The notes: a model not told the origin generated them from the sequence alone. A DNA stretch of 64,000 nt from Lachnospiraceae bacterium (GCA_015258095.1 JABZIV010000003.1:1-64000); one strand, 5' to 3'; shown: positions 9,749-19,754, counted from the stretch's first letter. Program-made: numbers and translations.

Positions 9749-9946
9749 AGTATTAATCCCTTTCTCTTCTACATAGATAAACGAGTACTACTCGTTCTAC
9801 CCGATCTACACGAGTGCATAAATGATGCACCGTTAAAAGCCAAGACGCTCTTCCTTCCGGAAAGAGCATCAGAACAGGAACCTTTCGGTATCCCTTATAT
9901 TGCCAGGGGCTCCGTGCACAACGTGCACGGACCCGTTAAGCACAAA
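9749..9946 (-). promoter_or_regulatory. Structured arcA-arcB intergenic spacer
   Basis: The 198-base spacer contains several inverted repeats: ACGAGTA/TACTCGT (9781-9795), GTGCAT/ATGCAC (9814-9830), an imperfect GCTCTTCC/GGAAAGAGC pair (about 9849-9870) and a 9-bp stem TCCGTGCAC/GTGCACGGA (9911-9931) close to the arcA stop. None has a U-run, so they look like mRNA processing or 3'-end protection structures rather than a full terminator. Confidence 0.6.
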
Positions 9947-11176
9947 TTAGTCCTCACGAACAAGCGGCATAGACATACATCTGGGGCCGCCACGTCCTAC
10001 GCAAAGGTTCGAAGCCTCAAGTTCCAGAACGTTGAAGCCGTTCTCCTTCAGATACTTATTCGTTACATAGTTACGCTTGTAAACGATAACGGTTCCCGGA
10101 GCGATACACAAAGTGTTGGATCCGTCGTTCCACTGTTCTCTCTCTGCTGCAAGAGCATCTCCTGCGCCGCAAGGGAAGAGACGAACCTTCGGAAGACCCA
10201 TGAACTTTGCAAGAATATCTTCCAGCTTACCGGTATGCTCTTCAATCTTTACATCGTGATGAGCTGCATCCTTTGTGATGGCGAAAACCTGCAATGTTCC
10301 CATAATACCCGGGTGAATGGTGAAAGCATCCGTATCAATCTGTGTAAATACGGTATCCAGGTGCATGAATGCACGGCTAACCGGGATGTTGAATGCCAGA
10401 ATGGTCTCAATCTTATTGCCTTCGTTCTCATAGAACATCTTCATAGCAAGTTCCTGAATCGCTTCAGGCTGTGTTCTCTGAGACATTCCGATGAAGAGTA
10501 ATTTCTCGTTTACATTCAATACGTCTCCACCCTCGATATGGAAGTAGTTGTTACGGCCATAAAGATCAGGAACATTTCCTGCATAATCCGGATGATACTT
10601 GAAGATGTAATCGGCATAAATGGTCTCACGATTTCTGGTTACGGAGAACATTCTGTTGATAACTGCACCGTTTCCTACTGAAGCAAACGGGTCACGTGTG
10701 AAATACAGGTTCGGCATCGGATTAACAAGAAGGTGGGAAGCGGTTGCAATGCGGTCTACCAGGAAATTGGTATGAATCTCGCCAAGCTCGGCAAAGGTGA
10801 TGCCAGCCATGGTCTTCAGAACCAATTCCTTCGCATCGGTAAACTTCTCCAGATAATTCTTGATAATCTTATGATATTCGTCCGTGTGCACTCCGGACTC
10901 GGTAATCCACTGATCCAGGAACTGCTCCTTGATGTCCGGTCGGGCCTTCAGAGTTTCTGCCATCAGATCCTCAAGGTAAACAACCTCTACGCCATGATCT
11001 CTTAAGATCTTCGCAAAACGGTCATGCTCAACCTGCGCTTCTGCCAAATCGGGGATATCATCGAAAAGTAACTCTCCAAGAGTATCCGGTGTAAGATTCA
11101 ATAGCTCCTCTCCGGGTCTGTGCAACAGTACTTTTTTCAATTTCTTAATCTCACTGGTTACATGAATGTTAGCCAT
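9947..11176 (-). CDS. arcA: Arginine deiminase
   Basis: 409 residues. Hydrolyses arginine to citrulline and ammonia, the first step of the pathway. Expected guanidino-group modifying enzyme motifs are visible: NLYFTRDPFASVG, the substrate-side FHIEGGDVL, MHLDTVFTQID, and the C-terminal nucleophile cysteine in CVGRGGPRCMSMPL. The ATG is preceded by GGAGGAAGAAC. It is the first gene of the arcABC-yfcC operon. Confidence 0.97.
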   Translation of the reverse strand: MANIHVTSEIKKLKKVLLHRPGEELLNLTPDTLGELLFDDIPDLAEAQVEHDRFAKILRDHGVEVVYLEDLMAETLKARPDIKEQFLDQWITESGVHTDEYHKIIKNYLEKFTDAKELVLKTMAGITFAELGEIHTNFLVDRIATASHLLVNPMPNLYFTRDPFASVGNGAVINRMFSVTRNRETIYADYIFKYHPDYAGNVPDLYGRNNYFHIEGGDVLNVNEKLLFIGMSQRTQPEAIQELAMKMFYENEGNKIETILAFNIPVSRAFMHLDTVFTQIDTDAFTIHPGIMGTLQVFAITKDAAHHDVKIEEHTGKLEDILAKFMGLPKVRLFPCGAGDALAAEREQWNDGSNTLCIAPGTVIVYKRNYVTNKYLKENGFNVLELEASNLCVGRGGPRCMSMPLVRED

Positions 11177-11422
11177 GTTCTTCTTCCTCCTTAATAATAT
11201 GAATTCCTGTAAGAGTATACCGCGCGCCAGAAATACCCTTGCATTCCTCCTTAATGAACCTCTCGCTTATGAAGTGCTGTCTTGTCTTGTACATAAATAA
11301 ATGCACTTTACTTCATCGCCCTCATTGTAAACTTATTATTTAATGAACATGGTAAAATCCATTCAAAAAAATTGTATTTTTTTACAAGAATGAAATAAGT
11401 CGTTAAATTTTTGTAAATAATC
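11177..11422 (-). promoter_or_regulatory. arcA leader and upstream region
   Basis: 246 bases between arcA and the next gene upstream. It contains two copies of ATTAAGGAGGAA (minus strand), one being the arcA ribosome site and one about 60 bases upstream. The upstream copy is followed by ATG at 11244 opening a 17-codon frame that ends at 11191, directly before the arcA ribosome site. Around 11364-11388 a weak TTGTA/TACAA hairpin with a T7 run on the minus strand may end transcription of the upstream gene. I could not fix the arc promoter. Confidence 0.4.
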
Positions 11423-12514
11423 TTACTTTCCTTCTTCCAGGCACAAAATGGCTTCTGTAAGGCTTCCCGCCTTTCCTTCCTCCAGTATATGCAATAATCC
11501 GTCCATGTCTTCTACAGACATATGTTTCTTTCCGACATACTGTTCCACATCTTTCGCGAGGAGCAGAGAAAGCTCTCTTTCCTTTGCTTCCAGATTCATC
11601 CTTTCTTCCGTACTGTTTTGCCAGCTGCTTTGCAATGTATCCAGTTTCTCTTTTTCCACCTTTTCTATTTCATCACGAATCACTTCTTTTCCTACCGTAT
11701 CGAAATTATGCAATGCATTTTGCTTCTGGGAGAGGTACGCATTTCTCTCTTCCGTTAAGCGGGCAATCTCATCATCAAAAGAAGATAAGTTATACTGTCC
11801 CTCATCCGTATCTTTCCGTATATCTTTGGCAAGCACTTTTAAAGCCTTTTTATTTTTCAAAATCTTTTTGCGAATCGAGACGCACTGCTTAACCGCCTCT
11901 CTGTACTTCCCGACGGTACGATTCCCCACGAAAACATAAATCCCTCCGAAGAGAAGAATATCCAAAAGATAGATTCCGACGAGAAAGAGGATCCCCCTGT
12001 CCTGCAACAGAAAATAATAGACGCTTAAAGGAAGGAGCGCAAAAACCAGTAAAAAAAGAAGGAGCAAAATCAGAAACTCCGAAAAACCGACCGGTCTGTA
12101 CAATACGCTAAACACTTTATGCGCAATAAACTCCGGTGCGCCTTCCCGTTTACATATAGCCGCCATCTCTCTTTTCAGCTCTTTGTTTTCCCGTTTGGTT
12201 GGCGCGCTTTCTTCCGTGATTCTTTCCTTCATTCCCTTATTCTTCGCCGCTTCTCTTTCATTCTGTACCTTTTTGATTTTGCCGTCGCTCTGGCCAATCT
12301 TCTCATCATAGGACTTCTCGAGTTCTTTCTGTCTCTCCCTAATCGTCTTCTCAATCTTATCCTTTACCGCAGTGCTCTCCTTCTCATAAGAGGCCTTCGC
12401 ATCCTTTTCTTTCAGGAATGCCTCTTTCAGACTTTCCTGTATCCCCTGATAATTCTCCAGTTCTTCTTTGGCTTTCTCTAAAAAAAGTTTCGGATTTTCA
12501 CTCTCTACTCCCAT
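11423..12514 (-). CDS. Uncharacterised coiled-coil membrane protein
   Basis: I do not recognise a named family. The ATG at 12514 is chosen because GGAGG lies five bases upstream; further in-frame ATGs at 12532 and 12577 lack a ribosome site. The 363-residue product has a long charged helical region (about 1-135), then two adjacent hydrophobic segments (about 150-175 and 180-205), then a second charged helical region (about 215-340). This predicts two cytosolic coiled coils joined by a membrane hairpin. It has its own promoter (12604-12632). The pattern recalls scaffolding or membrane-tethered structural proteins, but function is unknown. Confidence 0.75.
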   Translation of the reverse strand: MGVESENPKLFLEKAKEELENYQGIQESLKEAFLKEKDAKASYEKESTAVKDKIEKTIRERQKELEKSYDEKIGQSDGKIKKVQNEREAAKNKGMKERITEESAPTKRENKELKREMAAICKREGAPEFIAHKVFSVLYRPVGFSEFLILLLLFLLVFALLPLSVYYFLLQDRGILFLVGIYLLDILLFGGIYVFVGNRTVGKYREAVKQCVSIRKKILKNKKALKVLAKDIRKDTDEGQYNLSSFDDEIARLTEERNAYLSQKQNALHNFDTVGKEVIRDEIEKVEKEKLDTLQSSWQNSTEERMNLEAKERELSLLLAKDVEQYVGKKHMSVEDMDGLLHILEEGKAGSLTEAILCLEEGK

Positions 12515-12603
12515 ATTTTCCTCCACGGACATAGCGCTTTTCACTAAAGCAAACAGAATCACAAATGATAAAAACAAACCGTAAATCTAATGCATACAGG
12601 CTA

Positions 12604-12632
12604 CTTATAGCATACTTTTTTTCTTCTTACAA
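12604..12632 (-). promoter_or_regulatory. Promoter of the coiled-coil membrane protein gene
   Basis: On the minus strand TTGTAA (12632-12627) and TATAAG (12609-12604) are spaced by 17 bases, with a TG one base before the -10, making it an extended -10 promoter. The predicted leader is about 85 bases. Confidence 0.6.
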
Positions 12633-12745
12633 TCCGGCTTCTTTTCTCCCGATAGGCAGGATTCCGTCATAATAAAAAGAAGAAAGGACGTAAGAAAATA
12701 AGAAAAATGAGGAGGGAAAAGAGGATAAAAAAAAGAAGGGACACT

Positions 12746-12774
12746 TTGACAAAATTCCTTTTTCCATTTACTCT
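12746..12774 (+). promoter_or_regulatory. Candidate promoter of small conserved gene
   Basis: A perfect TTGACA (12746-12751) is followed after 17 bases by the weak -10 TACTCT (12769-12774). The start codon follows at 12829. Confidence 0.45.
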
Positions 12775-12828
12775 TGGAAAACGGTAAAAAGGGTCGGAAT
12801 AAAAAAATAAACCGGAAGAAGGAGAAAG

Positions 12829-13092
12829 ATGTTTCGTTTAAATGGAAAAATCGTAAAAGACGGTAAAATAATCGCTTCCTGTGTTTCAAGACAGGAAGCG
12901 AATGTGAATCGAACAAAGAAGGTCTATGATGCATTGGAAGAGATCTGCCAGCACTTCGACCTTCCTGTTCCAATATGGCTTCCGGCACGAATAAAGGAAT
13001 TTCAAACCCGTTCCAAAACCAGTTTTCTCGCGGATTCTTTTCTGGAGGAAATTCCTTTCGATGCGCTGGAAATACAGGTAATTGAGGAGTAA
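12829..13092 (+). CDS. Small conserved Lachnospiraceae protein
   Basis: 87 residues, starting at ATG with AAGGAG four bases upstream. It opens MFRLNGKIVKDGKI and ends with DALEIQVIEE. It resembles a small uncharacterised family I associate with Lachnospiraceae, about 85-90 residues long and with the same opening and ending; this is from memory. No membrane segment, cysteine cluster or catalytic motif is seen. It is convergent with pgi, with only three bases between the two stops, and codons 15-25 contain a perfect 11-bp inverted repeat that probably serves as the pgi terminator. Function is unknown. Confidence 0.8.
   Translation: MFRLNGKIVKDGKIIASCVSRQEANVNRTKKVYDALEEICQHFDLPVPIWLPARIKEFQTRSKTSFLADSFLEEIPFDALEIQVIEE
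12871..12901 (-). terminator. Probable pgi terminator inside the convergent gene
   Basis: TCGCTTCCTGT (12872-12882) and ACAGGAAGCGA (12891-12901) form a perfect 11-bp stem with an 8-base loop. On the minus strand it is followed by TTATTTTACC. pgi stops 195 bases before it, and no other terminator lies between. Confidence 0.6.
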
Positions 13093-13095
13093 GGC

Positions 13096-14433
13096 TTATT
13101 TCTTTGCAAGTTCCTTTGCAAGCTCCTCGTAACCGGGCTTTCCAAGAAGCGCAAACATATTCTTCTTGTAACTCTCCACGCCGGGCTGGTTAAACGGATT
13201 CACGCCGTTGATATAGGCGGAAACACCGCAAGCAAATTCAAAGAAATAGAAAAGCTCTCCCAGGGTCTTTTCACACTGCTTATCAATGCGAAGCAGGAAG
13301 TTCGGTACTTCCCCGTCGGTATGCGCAAGAATCGTTCCGTTCATTGCCGCTTTGTTTACAAAATCGACGGTCTTTCCGGCAAGATAATTCATCCCGTCCG
13401 TATCGACTTCTTCTTTTTTCAGCACGATTTCAGCGCTGCTTTCTTCCACTTCCAAAACCGTCTCAAAATGGAGCCTTGCGCCCTCCTGAATAAACTGCCC
13501 CATGGAATGCAGATCGGTTGTAAAATCCACGGATGCGGGGAAGATGCCGCGATAATTCTTGCCTTCAGACTCTCCGAACAACTGCTTCCACCACTCGGCG
13601 ATGAAGTGACAGGACGGCTCATAGTTCGCAAAAATCTCAATCTTCTTTCCTTTCCGGAGAAGAATATTTCTTGCCGCCGCATATTGCAATGCGGGATTCT
13701 CTTCATACGCCTTCGAGAGAAGCGCTTTCCTGATGGACGCGGCACCCTCCATGAGCGCAGTGATATCCGCTCCGCTCACAGCAATAGGCAGAAGACCGAC
13801 TGCCGTAAGTACGGAATATCTTCCGCCAACGTCGTCCGGTACCACAAATTCTTCATAGCCCATCTCATCCGCCAGGCTCTTTAATGCTCCGCGTTTTTTA
13901 TCCGTAGTCGCATAAATCCGCTTCGCCGCTTCTTCTTTTCCGTACTTTTTCTCCAGCATCTCCTTAAAGACCCGGAAAGCAATCGCCGGCTCCGTCGTTG
14001 TCCCGGACTTCGAAATAATATTGACAGAGAAATCTTTTCCGCTTAAAAGCGACTGGAGATCCGCGATATAGCGAGAGGAGATGTTATTTCCCACATAGTA
14101 AATCTCCGGTGCCTTTCTCTGTTCCTTACTCAATTCATTATAAAAACTGTGATTTAAAAACTCATTTGCCGCTCTTGCCCCAAGATAGGAACCGCCGATA
14201 CCGATAACCAAAAGGACATCCGAATCCTTCCGAATCTTCTCCGCAGCCTTCAAAATGCGCTGAAACTCCGCTTTGTCGTACTGCTCCGGAAGGTCTACCC
14301 AGCCGAGAAAATCATTTCCCGCGCCGGTTCCTTTCACCAGGATATCCTTTGCAAGCTCTGTCTGCGCTTTAAAATTCTGCATTTCTTCTTCAGAAACAAA
14401 TCTTCTTGCTTTCGATAAATCAAATTGAAGCAT
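13096..14433 (-). CDS. pgi: Glucose-6-phosphate isomerase
   Basis: 445 residues, typical of the short Firmicutes form. Interconverts glucose 6-phosphate and fructose 6-phosphate in glycolysis. Recognisable parts are [18 protein letters not shown], the phosphate-binding [32 protein letters not shown] and the C-terminal [13 protein letters not shown] region (seen as [13 protein letters not shown]). The gene stands alone, with a candidate promoter just upstream. Confidence 0.97.
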   Translation of the reverse strand: MLQFDLSKARRFVSEEEMQNFKAQTELAKDILVKGTGAGNDFLGWVDLPEQYDKAEFQRILKAAEKIRKDSDVLLVIGIGGSYLGARAANEFLNHSFYNELSKEQRKAPEIYYVGNNISSRYIADLQSLLSGKDFSVNIISKSGTTTEPAIAFRVFKEMLEKKYGKEEAAKRIYATTDKKRGALKSLADEMGYEEFVVPDDVGGRYSVLTAVGLLPIAVSGADITALMEGAASIRKALLSKAYEENPALQYAAARNILLRKGKKIEIFANYEPSCHFIAEWWKQLFGESEGKNYRGIFPASVDFTTDLHSMGQFIQEGARLHFETVLEVEESSAEIVLKKEEVDTDGMNYLAGKTVDFVNKAAMNGTILAHTDGEVPNFLLRIDKQCEKTLGELFYFFEFACGVSAYINGVNPFNQPGVESYKKNMFALLGKPGYEELAKELAKK

Positions 14434-14470
14434 TTCCTTCTCCTTTTCTTAAAACCATCCTAAACCATAC

Positions 14471-14498
14471 TCTATATGAAGAATTAAATTCCACACAA
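14471..14498 (-). promoter_or_regulatory. Candidate pgi promoter
   Basis: Minus strand TTGTGT (14498-14493), 16 bases, TATAGA (14476-14471), about 40 bases before the pgi start. Both boxes are imperfect. Confidence 0.4.
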
Positions 14499-14510
14499 CT
14501 TCCGTTATTA

Positions 14511-14553
14511 TAAAAACAGGCAAGAGGACACGCAAGTCTTTCTTCCCTGTTTT
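14511..14553 (-). terminator. Terminator of the uvrA-hinT-murG-mtnN transcript
   Basis: On the minus strand AAAACAGG plus an interrupted stem pairs with CCTGTTTT (14536-14553 with 14513-14529, few mismatches) and runs into TTTTTAT. It lies about 90 bases past the mtnN stop. Confidence 0.7.
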
Positions 14554-14645
14554 CCAAATCTTTTCTTAAAAATATGTTAAAATCCCAAAGACAAATTTAT
14601 GCGGATGAAGAAGAAACTCTCCGCAAAAACCGAGCCTGCTTCAAA

Positions 14646-15332
14646 TCAAACTCTGCGCAAAAACTCCAACATAAAATTCACCGTTTTTTCTATGGCCTTT
14701 GTTTCAAATTCCTCGTACACCGCCTCATTATTTGCCTCATCGGAAATAAAGCGAAGAATCACAAAAGGAACGCCGTTCTTTGTGGCAATCTGCGCAATAG
14801 CGGCACCCTCCATTTCACAGCATGCGGCATCAAAGGTCTTCTTTAAATATTCCTTTGTTTCATGAGAGGATACAAAGCGGTCTCCGGTTACTACCCGTCC
14901 TATAAAGCTATTGTGCTCCGGATTAATTTTCTGATTCACCTCTACGGCAAGTTCCAGAAGGCGCGCGTCCGCATCATACCCTACTTTCTTGTCTCCCGGC
15001 ACTTTCCCGAGAGGATAGTCAAAGCGTGTCACATCCACATCGTATTGTACGGCATCTTTCGAAATGACCAAATCCAAAATATGCACTTCGGGAGAAATCG
15101 CGCCGGCAATCCCGGTATTAAAAATATAGCTCGGTTGAAAGCGGTCAATCAAAGCCTGTGTACACGCTGCCGCATTGCATTTTCCGATTCCGGCACGAAC
15201 CAGTACCACTTCCTTTCCGGAAAGTTTCCCCTTATAGAAATGATAGGGACCCTGCACAATTTCTTCCCGCTCTTCACAGCGCTTAACCAAGTGGGCAACT
15301 TCCTCCTCCATGGCACCGATGATTCCGATCAT
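14646..15332 (-). CDS. mtnN: 5'-methylthioadenosine/S-adenosylhomocysteine nucleosidase
   Basis: 228 residues. Cleaves adenine from methylthioadenosine and S-adenosylhomocysteine, recycling methyl-cycle by-products and making the AI-2 precursor. The N-terminus MIGIIGAMEEEV, the IFNTGIAGAI stretch, and CCEMEGAAIAQIA followed by VPFVILRFISDEAN are classic for the family; the last contains the catalytic Asp. It is the last gene of the murG operon, ending at a terminator. Confidence 0.96.
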   Translation of the reverse strand: MIGIIGAMEEEVAHLVKRCEEREEIVQGPYHFYKGKLSGKEVVLVRAGIGKCNAAACTQALIDRFQPSYIFNTGIAGAISPEVHILDLVISKDAVQYDVDVTRFDYPLGKVPGDKKVGYDADARLLELAVEVNQKINPEHNSFIGRVVTGDRFVSSHETKEYLKKTFDAACCEMEGAAIAQIATKNGVPFVILRFISDEANNEAVYEEFETKAIEKTVNFMLEFLRRV

Positions 15333-15353
15333 TTTCTTTTCTCCTTCTCTATA

Positions 15354-16430
15354 CTAAGATTTCTTATCCAGAACGGATTGAATGACGTCCAGCACATTCT
15401 TTCTGCCGTCTCTTTCTTTGGATGCTTCCATCGCTTTGATGTATTTCTCTTTATTCTCACGAAGCTTTTCCAAGCAGTCCGGGAGTATCGCGGGATTCTC
15501 TTCCAATTCTTCCTGCGGAAGCACTACGGAAAAGCCCTGAGCCGAAAAGGACGCCGCATTTAATATCTGGTCTCCCCGAGAAGCCTTTTTCGGTAAGGGA
15601 ATCAGGATATTCGGCTTTTTTAAAGCCAGAATCTCATAAATAACATTTGCCCCGGCACGGGAAATCACGAAATCCGCTGCCTGATAGAGGTCGGCGAGCT
15701 CCTCCTTCACATAAGCAAATTGCTTATAATAAGCCAGTGCTTCTAAAGATTCGTCCAGATTATGCTTTCCGCAAATATGAATGATATCATACTGTTCGCC
15801 GAGCGCTTTGCAATTTGCACGAACAGCTTGATTGATGGCGACCGATCCGAGACTCCCTCCGATAACCATGAGTACCGGTTTTTCTCCGGAGAAGCCGCAG
15901 CGCTTTAAGCCCTCTTCCCGGCTTCCTAAAAGCAGTTCCGCCCGAATCGGCGCTCCGGTACAAACCGCCTTGCCTCTGGGCAGAAGTTTCGCCGTCTCCT
16001 GGAAATTACAGCAAATTTTCTTTGTAAAGGGAATGGTCAGCTTGTTCGCCAGTCCGGGTGTGATATCCGACTCATGACAAATAATGGGGATACCGAGACT
16101 TGCCGCCGCAAAGATAACCGGCACTGCAACAAAGCCGCCCTTGGAAAAGACGAGATCAATGTTCCATTCCTGAATCCGCTTTCTTGCCTGAAAGAAACCG
16201 GCTACAACCCGGAAGGGATCCGTTAGATTCCGCAAAGAAAAATAACGACGAAACTTTCCTGTGGAGATGCCAAAATAAGAAAGACCGGCACTTTCGGCGA
16301 GTTCCTTCTCAATGCCGTCCCGGGAACCCATATAAAAAACCGTATGTTCTTTTCTCAGTTCCGGAAGAAGGGCGAGGTTTGCCGTAACATGCCCTGCTGT
16401 TCCGCCTCCGGTAAGCAAAATATTAGCCAT
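15354..16430 (-). CDS. murG: UDP-GlcNAc:lipid-I GlcNAc transferase
   Basis: 358 residues. Peripheral membrane GT28 enzyme that adds GlcNAc to undecaprenyl-PP-MurNAc-pentapeptide, making lipid II. The glycine-rich N-terminal loop ILLTGGGTAGHV, the VVIGGSLGS-like LMVIGGSLGSVAINQ, and the C-terminal donor site ISRAGANVIYEILALKKPNILIPLP are all present. It overlaps the end of hinT by eight bases. It is separated here from the usual mur/fts cluster. Confidence 0.96.
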   Translation of the reverse strand: MANILLTGGGTAGHVTANLALLPELRKEHTVFYMGSRDGIEKELAESAGLSYFGISTGKFRRYFSLRNLTDPFRVVAGFFQARKRIQEWNIDLVFSKGGFVAVPVIFAAASLGIPIICHESDITPGLANKLTIPFTKKICCNFQETAKLLPRGKAVCTGAPIRAELLLGSREEGLKRCGFSGEKPVLMVIGGSLGSVAINQAVRANCKALGEQYDIIHICGKHNLDESLEALAYYKQFAYVKEELADLYQAADFVISRAGANVIYEILALKKPNILIPLPKKASRGDQILNAASFSAQGFSVVLPQEELEENPAILPDCLEKLRENKEKYIKAMEASKERDGRKNVLDVIQSVLDKKS

Positions 16431-16842
16431 GACACTCCTTCTTTATCTTTTCTCCCAAAGCGTGCATCTCGCCTTCTTCGTACGTTCCCGGCGTCCAATT
16501 CACGATATTTCCTTCTTTTCCGAAGCGCGGAATAATATGCGTATGAAAATGGGCTACCGTCTGCCCAGCAACCTCTCCATTATTCTGCACAATATTGCAG
16601 CCCTTTGCTCCTGTCGCGTGAATCACCGCTTTCGCCACTTTCTTTGCGAGCGGAAAAACCTTGGCAAGGGTTTCCTCGTCGAGCGAAAAAAGATCCGCCG
16701 CATGTTTTTTCGGCAGAATCAGAGCATGTCCCTTCACCCCCGGCGCAATGTCCAAAATGACGCGAAAGTCCGCATCCTCATATACAGTCTCCGAAGGAAT
16801 CTCACCGTTAGCAATCTTGCAAAAAATACAATCCGTACTCAT
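16423..16842 (-). CDS. HIT-family nucleotide-binding hydrolase (HinT-like)
   Basis: 139 residues from ATG 16842, which has a perfect AAGGAGGT five bases upstream; an in-frame ATG at 16860 lacks one. The N-terminus CIFCKIANGEIPSETVYE and the histidine triad HFHTHIIPRF identify the Hint branch, which hydrolyses adenosine phosphoramidates. It lies between uvrA and murG in one transcript and its stop overlaps the murG start. Confidence 0.93.
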   Translation of the reverse strand: MSTDCIFCKIANGEIPSETVYEDADFRVILDIAPGVKGHALILPKKHAADLFSLDEETLAKVFPLAKKVAKAVIHATGAKGCNIVQNNGEVAGQTVAHFHTHIIPRFGKEGNIVNWTPGTYEEGEMHALGEKIKKECHG

Positions 16843-16888
16843 TTTTACCTCCTTATCCATAGGACCATTTTATTGTTTTCAAATCTAT

Positions 16889-19717
16889 CTACTGCAAATA
16901 CTTCTTCAAATACTGCCCTGTATAAGACTTCGGATTCTTTGCCACCTCTTCCGGCGTTCCCGTACATACGACGGTCCCTCCTCCGGAGCCTCCTTCCGGT
17001 CCCATATCGATAAGATAATCTGCGCACTTAATCACATCCAAGTTATGTTCAATAACCAGGACTGTGTTGCCGCCATCAGCCAATCTCTGCAACATTTCCA
17101 CCAGTTTCCGGACGTCCTCGAAATGCAGTCCCGTCGTCGGCTCATCCAGAATATACAAGGTCTTTCCTGTTCCTCTTCGGCTAAGCTCCGTGGCAAGCTT
17201 AATCCGCTGCGCTTCTCCTCCGGAGAGTTCTGTACTCGGCTGTCCCAAACGAATATAAGACAGTCCAACATCCATGAGCGTTTGCATTTTCCTGCTGATA
17301 CTCGGCACATTTTCAAAGAAAGCCAAAGCTTCTTCCACCGTCATATTTAAAACATCATAAATATTCTTTCCTTTGTACTTCACTTCCAGCGTCTCTCGAT
17401 TGTAGCGTTTTCCGTTACATACTTCGCAAGGAACATAAACGTCCGGGAGGAAATGCATCTCTATCTTCACAATCCCGTCTCCACCGCAGGCTTCACACCG
17501 TCCGCCTTTCACATTAAAGGAAAAACGCCCTTTTGTATAGCCCCTTTCCTTCGCATCCTTGGAGCTTGCGAAGAGATCTCGAATCAGATCAAAAACCCCG
17601 GTGTAGGTCGCCGGATTCGAACGGGGAGTTCTGCCGATGGGACTCTGGTCGATTGCAATAACCTTATCCAAGTACTCCGTTCCTTCTATCTTTCGAAACT
17701 TTCCCGGTACCATCTTCGCCTTATTCAAGACCTTTGCACAGTACTTATGTACGATTTCATTGACAAGAGAAGACTTTCCCGAACCCGAAACGCCGGTTAC
17801 ACAAGTAAAAATCGAAAGAGGAATCGAGACATCAATATTTTTTAAATTGTTCTCCTCCGCACCGTAAACATCCAATGTATGAATAAAGTTGCGTCTCTCT
17901 TTCGGCAGTGGAATTCTCTTCTTTCCGCAGAGATACTGTCCGGTGATAGAAGCCGGATTCTGCATGATTTCTTCCGCAGTTCCCGTAGCAATCACTTCAC
18001 CGCCATGTTCTCCGGCACCCGGGCCGATATCCACAATCATATCCGCTTCTCGCATCGTATCTTCATCATGCTCTACCACGATAACGGAATTTCCGAGATC
18101 CCGAAGACGTTTTAAAGTGGCAATCAGTTTATCGTTATCTCTCTGATGTAAACCGATACTCGGCTCATCCAGGATATAGGCTACACCGACCAGTCCTGAA
18201 CCAATCTGCGTGGCAAGACGAATTCTCTGTGCCTCTCCCCCTGAGAGCGTTCCCGCCGAACGGGACAGGCTCAGGTAATTCAAGCCTACATCCAACATAA
18301 AGCGGGATCGCGCCTTGATTTCCCGCACAATCTGTTCCGCAATCTTCGCCTGCATTTCTTTCAAGTGAATGGAAGAAATCCAGTCATAAAAGCTGTCCAT
18401 CGGAAGCAAGCTTGCTTCATAGATATTTTTCTCCCCCACGGTGACGGCAAGAGAGGAAGGTTTCAGCCTTGCCCCATGACAGGCAGGGCAGGGAGTGACC
18501 CGCATATACTGCTCATACTCCGCCTTCATTTTTTCCGAAAAGCACTCCTTATACCGCCTCTCTACATTGTTTACAAGCCCTTCAAAAGCAACCTTATGTA
18601 CATTCCCTCTCCCGTACTGGGAGACATAGTGCACCGTCACGGTCTCTCCGTGTGTTCCGTTGATAATGATGTCCTTCACCTTCTCCGAAAGATCCTGAAA
18701 GGGAGTATCCAGAGAGAAGCCGTATTTCTCACTGAGAGCGACGAGCATGGCATGGGTAAAACTCCCCTCATCCTTAGAATTCATCCAGCCCAGGACAGAA
18801 ATAGCCCCTTCATGAATCGAAAGACGCTCATCCGGTATCATCAGTTTCACATCGAATTCCATCTTATACCCGATACCGAAGCAAGTGGGGCAGGCCCCGA
18901 AGGGATTGTTAAAAGAAAAACTTCTCGGTTCGATTTCTTCAATACTTGTTCCGTCAAAGGGACAGGCAAAATTCGTCGAAAGCTGCAACTCCTCTCCATT
19001 TAGAAAATCCACCAAAAGGAGACCGTTACTTAAAGAAAGAACCTGTTCGATGGAATCCGTAAGTCGTTTTTCAATCCCTTTTCGTACAACCAGTCTGTCC
19101 ACCAGAACTTCAATCGTATGCTTGATGTTCTTTTCCAGATGAATCTCTTCTTCCAGTTCATAGAGACTTCCATCGATTCTCACCCGTACATAGCCCGAAC
19201 GGCGAAGACTTTGCAGAAGTTTTTCGTGCATTCCTTTCTTTCCGCGCACCACCGGCGCAAAAAGCTGCATCTTCGTTCCTTCCTCTTGCCTCATGAGAAG
19301 ATCTACCATCTCATCTACCGTTTGCTTCTTGATTTCTCTTCCGCAAACCGGGCAATGCGGGATTCCCACCCTCGCATAAAGAAGACGCATATAATCATAA
19401 ATCTCCGTTACGGTTCCGACTGTGGATCTGGGATTCCGATTAGTAGACTTCTGGTCAATGGAAATGGCAGGAGAAAGTCCTTCTATGAGCTCCACATCCG
19501 GTTTCTCCATCTGTCCAAGGAACTGCCTTGCGTAAGAAGAAAGGGACTCCATGTACCGACGTTGTCCCTCGGCGTAGATTGTATCAAAAGCAAGAGAAGA
19601 CTTTCCCGAACCCGAAAGGCCGGTCAAAACCACCAAAGAATCTCGTGGAATATCGAGATCAATATGCTTTAAATTATGTTCGTTTGCGCCACGAATCTTG
19701 ATCCATTTTTTCTCCAA
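16889..19717 (-). CDS. uvrA: Excinuclease ABC subunit A
   Basis: 942 residues, standard length. DNA-damage recognition ATPase of nucleotide excision repair. Two ABC modules are visible: Walker [19 protein letters not shown] near the N-terminus and [18 protein letters not shown] in the second half, with signatures [13 protein letters not shown] and [13 protein letters not shown]. Zinc modules show CPVCG, CPAC and the [17 protein letters not shown] pair. The start codon is TTG at 19717 behind AAAGAGG. No uvrB or uvrC is in the window. Confidence 0.97.
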   Translation of the reverse strand: MEKKWIKIRGANEHNLKHIDLDIPRDSLVVLTGLSGSGKSSLAFDTIYAEGQRRYMESLSSYARQFLGQMEKPDVELIEGLSPAISIDQKSTNRNPRSTVGTVTEIYDYMRLLYARVGIPHCPVCGREIKKQTVDEMVDLLMRQEEGTKMQLFAPVVRGKKGMHEKLLQSLRRSGYVRVRIDGSLYELEEEIHLEKNIKHTIEVLVDRLVVRKGIEKRLTDSIEQVLSLSNGLLLVDFLNGEELQLSTNFACPFDGTSIEEIEPRSFSFNNPFGACPTCFGIGYKMEFDVKLMIPDERLSIHEGAISVLGWMNSKDEGSFTHAMLVALSEKYGFSLDTPFQDLSEKVKDIIINGTHGETVTVHYVSQYGRGNVHKVAFEGLVNNVERRYKECFSEKMKAEYEQYMRVTPCPACHGARLKPSSLAVTVGEKNIYEASLLPMDSFYDWISSIHLKEMQAKIAEQIVREIKARSRFMLDVGLNYLSLSRSAGTLSGGEAQRIRLATQIGSGLVGVAYILDEPSIGLHQRDNDKLIATLKRLRDLGNSVIVVEHDEDTMREADMIVDIGPGAGEHGGEVIATGTAEEIMQNPASITGQYLCGKKRIPLPKERRNFIHTLDVYGAEENNLKNIDVSIPLSIFTCVTGVSGSGKSSLVNEIVHKYCAKVLNKAKMVPGKFRKIEGTEYLDKVIAIDQSPIGRTPRSNPATYTGVFDLIRDLFASSKDAKERGYTKGRFSFNVKGGRCEACGGDGIVKIEMHFLPDVYVPCEVCNGKRYNRETLEVKYKGKNIYDVLNMTVEEALAFFENVPSISRKMQTLMDVGLSYIRLGQPSTELSGGEAQRIKLATELSRRGTGKTLYILDEPTTGLHFEDVRKLVEMLQRLADGGNTVLVIEHNLDVIKCADYLIDMGPEGGSGGGTVVCTGTPEEVAKNPKSYTGQYLKKYLQ

Positions 19718-19754
19718 GATATACCTCTTTCCAACTATCTCTATACTCTATTTT

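Noticed and set aside
12605..12988. A 127-codon minus-strand open frame
   Set aside because: Overlaps the better-supported 12829 gene and a promoter region, is Phe/Ser/Lys-rich, and has no ribosome site or domain.
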